From Verrucomicrobiales bacterium (GTDB lineage: Bacteria; Verrucomicrobiota; Verrucomicrobiae; Limisphaerales; UBA9464), in NCBI GenBank assembly GCA_005789375.1, contig SXXZ01000198.1:1-10001 (forward strand): a stretch of 10,001 bases of DNA. Reading direction: 5' to 3'. This document shows, piece after piece, positions 6,055 to 10,001 of the stretch; the stretch's first letter is position 1; each line of letters starts with the position of its first letter. The notes under the pieces are model-generated. The model was not told the origin of the DNA. It searched no databases and saw only the letters and a list, made by a program, of their open reading frames with translations. A program made the position numbers and the translations under genes.

Positions 6055-7052
6055 ACGACCGCGAAAAGAAACTCCTCACCCTCATCGGTGGGCTAGTGGG
6101 TCTGGTGCTCCTCTTCGTCGTCGGCCGCAGCATCTTTCTCAAGCCACTCAACGAGATCGATCGCCGCATTGCAGGTGTTCGCGAGAAACTCGATCGCCTG
6201 GCCAAAGAGCGTCGAGACTACTTCGCCGCGGAAGACGAAGTGAAGATCGCAGCCACACTCACCTTCTCCGACGACATCGATCAGGCCAGTGCACGTTTCG
6301 GCGAAATGCTGACACGCACTCTCATCAACAGTGGACTTCGGGAGGCCGATTTTAGCCGCCTCCCCACCGGCACCCGCAAGATCCGAGGCGCCTTGGAAAC
6401 CGGCTGGACCATCCGCGGTGACGGGCCATTGCACCAGGTGGTGAATCTAATTTTCCTACTCGACCGAGCCACTCCAGTCCATCGACTCGATGGTCTAACA
6501 CTCTCCCCCTCCGATGCACCCGGACGGGTGAAGGTGAGTTTCCGATACCTGACGCTCGTTCCCATGCCGTGCCCCGAGGTGGAACGCGGCGACCTCGAAT
6601 CCCGTCTTAACGCCGAGAGCCCGGAGCGCCGCGTCTATGACGCCATGATCACTCGTGATCTCCTGCGCCCCTACATTCCCCGCCCGGCCCCGGCCCCACC
6701 CGCCGGCCAACCCCCGGCCCCGCCCCGCCCGCCTCCCCCGGGAAGTCCCGGCCTAGAGGCCTATCGTCTGGTCTCACTGTCTGAATGGGCCGGCGAGTCG
6801 GAGATCCACGTCCGGGACCTCACCGCGCAAAAAACGGTCCGCTACAAAGTCGGGGATACCATCGCCGGCGGAGTCATCGTCCAGGTCGATTACCGCCCCA
6901 TGCCGACCCCGGGTCGGGAAAACGTCTTGTCCGGCAGCCGAGTCATCCTGCGTATCGGCAATGAATACTGGGCCATCGAACGCGGTGGCACCTTCGCCCA
7001 ACGGCACAAACTCAAACCGGAGCAACTGCCCCCGGGCATCGCCCAATTCTAA
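6051..7052 (+). CDS. gspM: GspM/PilO-like protein fused to a putative GspC/PilP-type domain
   Basis: Bitopic inner-membrane protein, probable partner of the GspL homologue. A short basic cytoplasmic end (MNDREKK) precedes a transmembrane helix (about 8-29), a charged coiled-coil-like stretch (30-65, with REKLDRLAKERRDYF), and a PilO/GspM-type ferredoxin-like domain (about 93-170; LHQVVNLIFLLDRATPVHRLDGLTL, then VKVSFRYLTLVP). A Pro/Ala-rich linker (207-234) leads to a further domain (235-333): YRLVSLSEWAGESEIHVRD, then VRYKVGDTIAGGVIVQVD and SRVILRIGNEYWAIERG. The order of strands, VGD turn and closing VIL-G-W-I strand resembles the HR domain of GspC and PilP, which contacts secretin N0. A normal GspM has about 160-200 residues and ends before the linker. 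The GspM part is fairly secure; the C-terminal assignment is inference from pattern and context. The secretin gene follows after 19 bases. Confidence 0.8.
   Translation: MNDREKKLLTLIGGLVGLVLLFVVGRSIFLKPLNEIDRRIAGVREKLDRLAKERRDYFAAEDEVKIAATLTFSDDIDQASARFGEMLTRTLINSGLREADFSRLPTGTRKIRGALETGWTIRGDGPLHQVVNLIFLLDRATPVHRLDGLTLSPSDAPGRVKVSFRYLTLVPMPCPEVERGDLESRLNAESPERRVYDAMITRDLLRPYIPRPAPAPPAGQPPAPPRPPPPGSPGLEAYRLVSLSEWAGESEIHVRDLTAQKTVRYKVGDTIAGGVIVQVDYRPMPTPGRENVLSGSRVILRIGNEYWAIERGGTFAQRHKLKPEQLPPGIAQF
6669..6752 (+). repeat. Proline-rich linker coding segment
   Basis: About 28 codons (residues 207-234) consist mostly of Pro with Ala, Gly, Gln and Arg. The encoded segment separates the PilO/GspM-like domain from the C-terminal HR-like domain and should behave as an extended periplasmic spacer. 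GspC and PilP proteins commonly have flexible Pro-rich linkers before the HR domain. Confidence 0.7.
6711..6739 (-). other. Potential G-quadruplex on the template strand
   Basis: On the minus strand the sequence reads as G-runs of 5, 3, 4, 4 and 5 with loops of 4, 1, 1 and 2 bases. This satisfies the usual G3+N1-7 quadruplex pattern. It arises inside the proline-rich linker, so it may be only a by-product of CCC and CCG codons. Structure formation is not demonstrated. Confidence 0.4.
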
Positions 7053-7071
7053 CTTTCGTCTCCTTTTCTCC

Positions 7072-10001
7072 ATGAACATTCAACGGCCCTTCCGTTTGGC
7101 TCTCGCCCTCAGCGTGGGTCTTGGTCTGAGCGTCCCCAACCCGTTTGCACAGGCGCAGACGGCCAGCCCAAAATCGGGCGCTGTGCCGGCCACTCCTGGC
7201 CCGGCCGCACCCGCCGCAACGCCGGTTTTAACACCAACGGCGACGACCAACCCCACCAACGCTCCTGCGGCAGCCCCAGCCAACGCTAAAAACATCCGCT
7301 TCCAGTTCGATGGAATTCCCTATGCAGATGTGATCGAGCGCTTCGCCCAAATGTCGGGCAAACCCGTGGTGGGTGAAATCAACCTCCCGGGAACCATCAC
7401 CTTCAACGACTCCAACGCCTACAACTACGCGGAGGCCTTCGACACACTGAACGTCATCTTGTCGATGAAGGGACAAATGGTCGTCGAGGAGGGAAATTTC
7501 CTGCGCGTGCTTCCGTTCAAGGAACTGCCGCAAACGCCCTTGCGCATCTTACGCGGCGGCGAAAAGGCCGACGGCGTCCGCCCGGGCGAGGTAGTCACCG
7601 TGGTCTTGGAACTCAAGAACCTCGACGCGAAGGAGATTTCTGAATCGATCACCAACCTGCTTTCCACAGCCGGATCGGTGGCCACCCTGTCCCGCGGACG
7701 CGGCCTGATCCTCACGGACCGCTTGGTCAACATCCAGCGGGTCAAGTCACTCATTAGTTCGGTCGACAACGAGACGGCTGCCCAACGGCAGATGAAGACC
7801 TACACACTGCTCCATGCCTCTGGAGCCGTTGTTGCCGACCTCATCAACCGCACCTTCGGTGTCACCACGGCTCCGAAGCGCACCCAGTTCAACCCAAACT
7901 CAAAGCAACTCGACGTCCTGCCGGCCGATCCGAACGACTACGTCACTGCCGTGTACGATGACGCTTCCCGAACGTTGGTTCTCTTTGGTCCCCGCGAGCG
8001 GTTGAGCCTGGCCGATGAACTCATCTCCCGTTTTGAAGACAGCGGAACCGGTGCCGGCGATGTCCGTATTTACACCCCCGAGGTGATCAAGGCCGAAGAT
8101 TTGGCCAACATGATCCGACAGGCGATCCCCGGAGTGGCCGCCGCCAACGAAACGGGATCTGCAGCAGCCACCAAGGCCCGGGTCATCGCAGAAAAAGACA
8201 CCAACCGACTCATCGTCGCGGCGCCGTTGGCCGGCATGGCCGACCAAATCGAGGCCCTCGTCAACAAGCTCGACAAGCCCGTCCACGGTTCGGGCCGCAC
8301 CGCACCCCCCGGCACTCCGAGCAAGGCACAAGTCGTCCAGGTCACCCGCGTGTTCCGGACCCGCACCTCGGAGGCAAAGAACGTGGGCAAGATCTTGAGC
8401 GAGGCCCTTACCAAGACGCTGCCCAATGGCCAGAAGGTGGCCACAGCCAACGTCTCGGTGGAACCGGGCAGTCAGAGTATCGTGGTCACCGGTTCTCCGG
8501 GTGATGTTCAAACTGCCATGGACATCATCTCCCAACTGGAGACCGGTTCCACCAGTCCCCGCCCTCAACAAACCCGCTTCATCGATTTAGGCAGTGTGGC
8601 CGAAGCCAAACGCATCGTCCCTCTGGTGGAACAAATCTACCGCAGCGAAGTGGCCGATGGCAGCGCGGGCGGGGCTGCCCACGCCAAGATCATGGCCGAG
8701 CCGAACACCAGTCGTCTCATCGTTACCGCCTCCGGAGAGCACCTGACTCGGATTGAAGAAATCGTCCGCAACCTCCGCGCCGAGAAATCCCGACCCTTGC
8801 AGCGGTCCTTGCATATTCTCGCGCTGCGCAATGCTCGACTGGAGACCGCATTCACGAGCCTCAACAGCCTAATCAATGAGCGCATGTCCGATCGGCGTTT
8901 CGAAGACCAGCCCAAGCCGTCAGTGGTTGCCGACACCGCCAACAACCGCCTGCTGGTGACGGCGACTGAAGAACAGAAGAAGGAGATCGAGGCGATCTTG
9001 GCCGTCGTGGACGTGGCTCCGGAGCGCCAGAAACGCCAGATGGCAGTGATCCCCGTCAACGGCAAGACCCCGGCTGAACTCATCGCGTTGGCGAGCCAAA
9101 TGATGAGCCAACTGGGGGAGCAGCCCAGCAATCCTCAGCTCGAGCCCAAGCTCATTCCTGATGCCTCAGGAAAGCAGATCATCGTGTTGGCCTCCGACGT
9201 CGATATTCAGCGCGTCCGAACTCTGATCCAACAATTGGACGCCACCACCTCTTCGGCCGTCAGCCGACAGTTTCGCAATGTCGAGCTGCACAACCGCAAC
9301 GCGGCCGAACTCACTCCCTTAATCCAGCAACTCTACCAGGAGCAAATCAAAGGAACCTCTGAACCTCCGGGTGGACCCGCCACCCTGATGACTGACGCCA
9401 AGAACAACCGCATCATGGTCAGCGGTGCCGAGCGGGAAATCGTCCGGGTTGAGGCTATTATCCAACAGTTGGATCCCGCCGGTCAGAAGAGCGCCAAGGA
9501 GGAAACCCGGATCATCCGCCTGAAGACCGCCATCGCCTCAGACATCGCGAGCCTCGTTGAAAAGAGTCTCGGCTCCCAGACCCAGGCGGTGAAGGTGCTC
9601 GTCGATACCCGCAGCAACAGCTTGGTGATCACCGGCGAACCGACCGCCGTTGAGGCCGCAGCCAAGATCGTCCGCGAACTGGACATTCCTTCGGATGTCC
9701 AACCGCGTGAAATGAAGGTCATCGAACTCAAGCAAGCCGATGCGGCGGCGCTGGCTACCTTGGCGACCACGCTCGCCACCGATTTGCTCAAGAGCCAGCG
9801 CGGGGCCGAATACACCCCCAAGGGCCGCATCATGTCCGACCCTGCGGCCAACCGTGTGATTATCTCCGCTCCTCGCGAGGAGATCACCCTTATTACGCAA
9901 GTCGTGGAGCGCCTCGATCAAGCTCCTGAGGCAGCCGGCGGTGCGCGGGTTTTCCGACTGACCAACGCCGATGCGTCCCAGGTCGTCAGCGTGGTCTCCA
10001 A
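7072..10001 (+). CDS. gspD: GspD-family secretin, giant multi-N1-module form (3' end outside window)
   Basis: Outer-membrane secretin, N-terminal 976 residues only; the frame stays open to the window edge. A signal peptide (basic QRPFR, hydrophobic 8-22, AQA at 26-28) is followed by a Pro/Ala/Thr-rich linker (about 33-72) and an N0-like domain (74-149; IRFQFDGIPYADVIERFAQMSG, then YAEAFDTLNVIL). Ten complete N1/KH-like modules follow, starting near residues 175, 241, 330, 421, 501, 579, 656, 731, 811 and 880, with an eleventh beginning at about 957. Most share a strand-helix start, a D/N-x-x-x-NRLIV-type strand (NRLIV 378-382, NNRLLV 624-629, NNRIMV 778-783, NRVII 927-931) and an end like IEAIIQQLD. 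The pore domain lies beyond the edge. Typical GspD totals 650-700 residues with three such modules. There is no Shine-Dalgarno; the leader is pyrimidine-rich. A PilQ-like or orphan secretin is possible, but the neighbours favour GspD. Confidence 0.92.
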   Translation, partial: MNIQRPFRLALALSVGLGLSVPNPFAQAQTASPKSGAVPATPGPAAPAATPVLTPTATTNPTNAPAAAPANAKNIRFQFDGIPYADVIERFAQMSGKPVVGEINLPGTITFNDSNAYNYAEAFDTLNVILSMKGQMVVEEGNFLRVLPFKELPQTPLRILRGGEKADGVRPGEVVTVVLELKNLDAKEISESITNLLSTAGSVATLSRGRGLILTDRLVNIQRVKSLISSVDNETAAQRQMKTYTLLHASGAVVADLINRTFGVTTAPKRTQFNPNSKQLDVLPADPNDYVTAVYDDASRTLVLFGPRERLSLADELISRFEDSGTGAGDVRIYTPEVIKAEDLANMIRQAIPGVAAANETGSAAATKARVIAEKDTNRLIVAAPLAGMADQIEALVNKLDKPVHGSGRTAPPGTPSKAQVVQVTRVFRTRTSEAKNVGKILSEALTKTLPNGQKVATANVSVEPGSQSIVVTGSPGDVQTAMDIISQLETGSTSPRPQQTRFIDLGSVAEAKRIVPLVEQIYRSEVADGSAGGAAHAKIMAEPNTSRLIVTASGEHLTRIEEIVRNLRAEKSRPLQRSLHILALRNARLETAFTSLNSLINERMSDRRFEDQPKPSVVADTANNRLLVTATEEQKKEIEAILAVVDVAPERQKRQMAVIPVNGKTPAELIALASQMMSQLGEQPSNPQLEPKLIPDASGKQIIVLASDVDIQRVRTLIQQLDATTSSAVSRQFRNVELHNRNAAELTPLIQQLYQEQIKGTSEPPGGPATLMTDAKNNRIMVSGAEREIVRVEAIIQQLDPAGQKSAKEETRIIRLKTAIASDIASLVEKSLGSQTQAVKVLVDTRSNSLVITGEPTAVEAAAKIVRELDIPSDVQPREMKVIELKQADAAALATLATTLATDLLKSQRGAEYTPKGRIMSDPAANRVIISAPREEITLITQVVERLDQAPEAAGGARVFRLTNADASQVVSVVS
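7594..10001 (+). repeat. Tandem array of at least ten secretin N1-type modules
   Basis: Approximate module limits in bases are 7594-7773, 7792-8040, 8059-8280, 8332-8541, 8572-8784, 8806-9015, 9037-9240, 9262-9474, 9502-9690 and 9709-9915; another begins at about 9940. Start-to-start spacing is 66-91 residues. The repeats are recognisable only as protein; their DNA has diverged, so this is an old domain expansion and not a recent tandem duplication. Module 2 carries a longer insertion between its helices, as secretin N1/N2 domains sometimes do. Confidence 0.8.

Noticed and set aside
7900..8571. 223-codon open frame on the minus strand
   Set aside because: It is a shadow of the secretin modules, which encode repeated, recognisable protein motifs on the plus strand. 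Gly/Asp/His-rich antisense translations like this are common opposite GC-rich coding DNA.
7594..10001. Recent tandem DNA duplication as the origin of the secretin repeats
   Set aside because: The modules share only protein-level patterns. No long identical DNA stretches are visible between them, so a recent duplication or assembly artefact is unlikely.

Overview
The window is one continuous plus-strand cluster encoding most of a type II secretion system (T2SS) or a closely related type IV pilus-like envelope machine. Eight consecutive genes are visible: five prepilin-like proteins in the order GspG, GspH, GspI, GspJ, GspK, then a GspL-like protein, a GspM-like protein with an extra C-terminal domain, and a very long GspD-type secretin that runs off the right edge. 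No RNA genes, insertion sequences, CRISPR arrays or integration sites are evident.

Layout. Positions 3-4218 hold the pseudopilin block. Each protein starts with a short basic leader ending in Gly, followed by a hydrophobic helix. The I/J and J/K junctions are 4-base ATGA overlaps, which suggests translational coupling. A 165-base gap (4219-4383) is the only sizeable intergenic region. It contains an A-rich stretch and a small dyad, and is the most plausible place for an internal promoter or processing site. Positions 4384-10001 hold the envelope-spanning block. Its domain order (PilM-like, PilN-like, PilO-like, putative PilP/GspC-like, secretin) matches the pilMNOPQ order of type IV pili, but is packed into three genes. 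GspE (ATPase), GspF (platform), a prepilin peptidase and a separate GspC gene are not in the window.

How the parts work together. After a prepilin peptidase removes the leaders, GspG should form the body of the pseudopilus and H, I, J and K its tip. The GspL and GspM homologues anchor the assembly ATPase to the inner membrane. The C-terminal domain of the GspM homologue may do the job of GspC and contact the secretin N0 domain. The secretin forms the outer-membrane channel.

The strongest oddity is the secretin. It has a signal peptide, a Pro/Ala/Thr-rich linker, an N0-like domain and then at least ten N1-type modules, with an eleventh starting at the window edge. Ordinary GspD has three such modules. 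The other notable points are the GspM-plus-GspC/PilP-like fusion with a proline-rich linker, a Ser/Asp-rich insertion in GspH, and a textbook EF-hand-like loop in GspK.

Organism. The DNA is moderately GC-rich, Shine-Dalgarno sequences are mostly weak or absent, the operon order is not the proteobacterial C-D-E-F-G order, and the secretin is a multi-module form. From general familiarity this suggests the Planctomycetota-Verrucomicrobiota group, most likely Verrucomicrobiota. This is inference; no phylogenetic marker is present.
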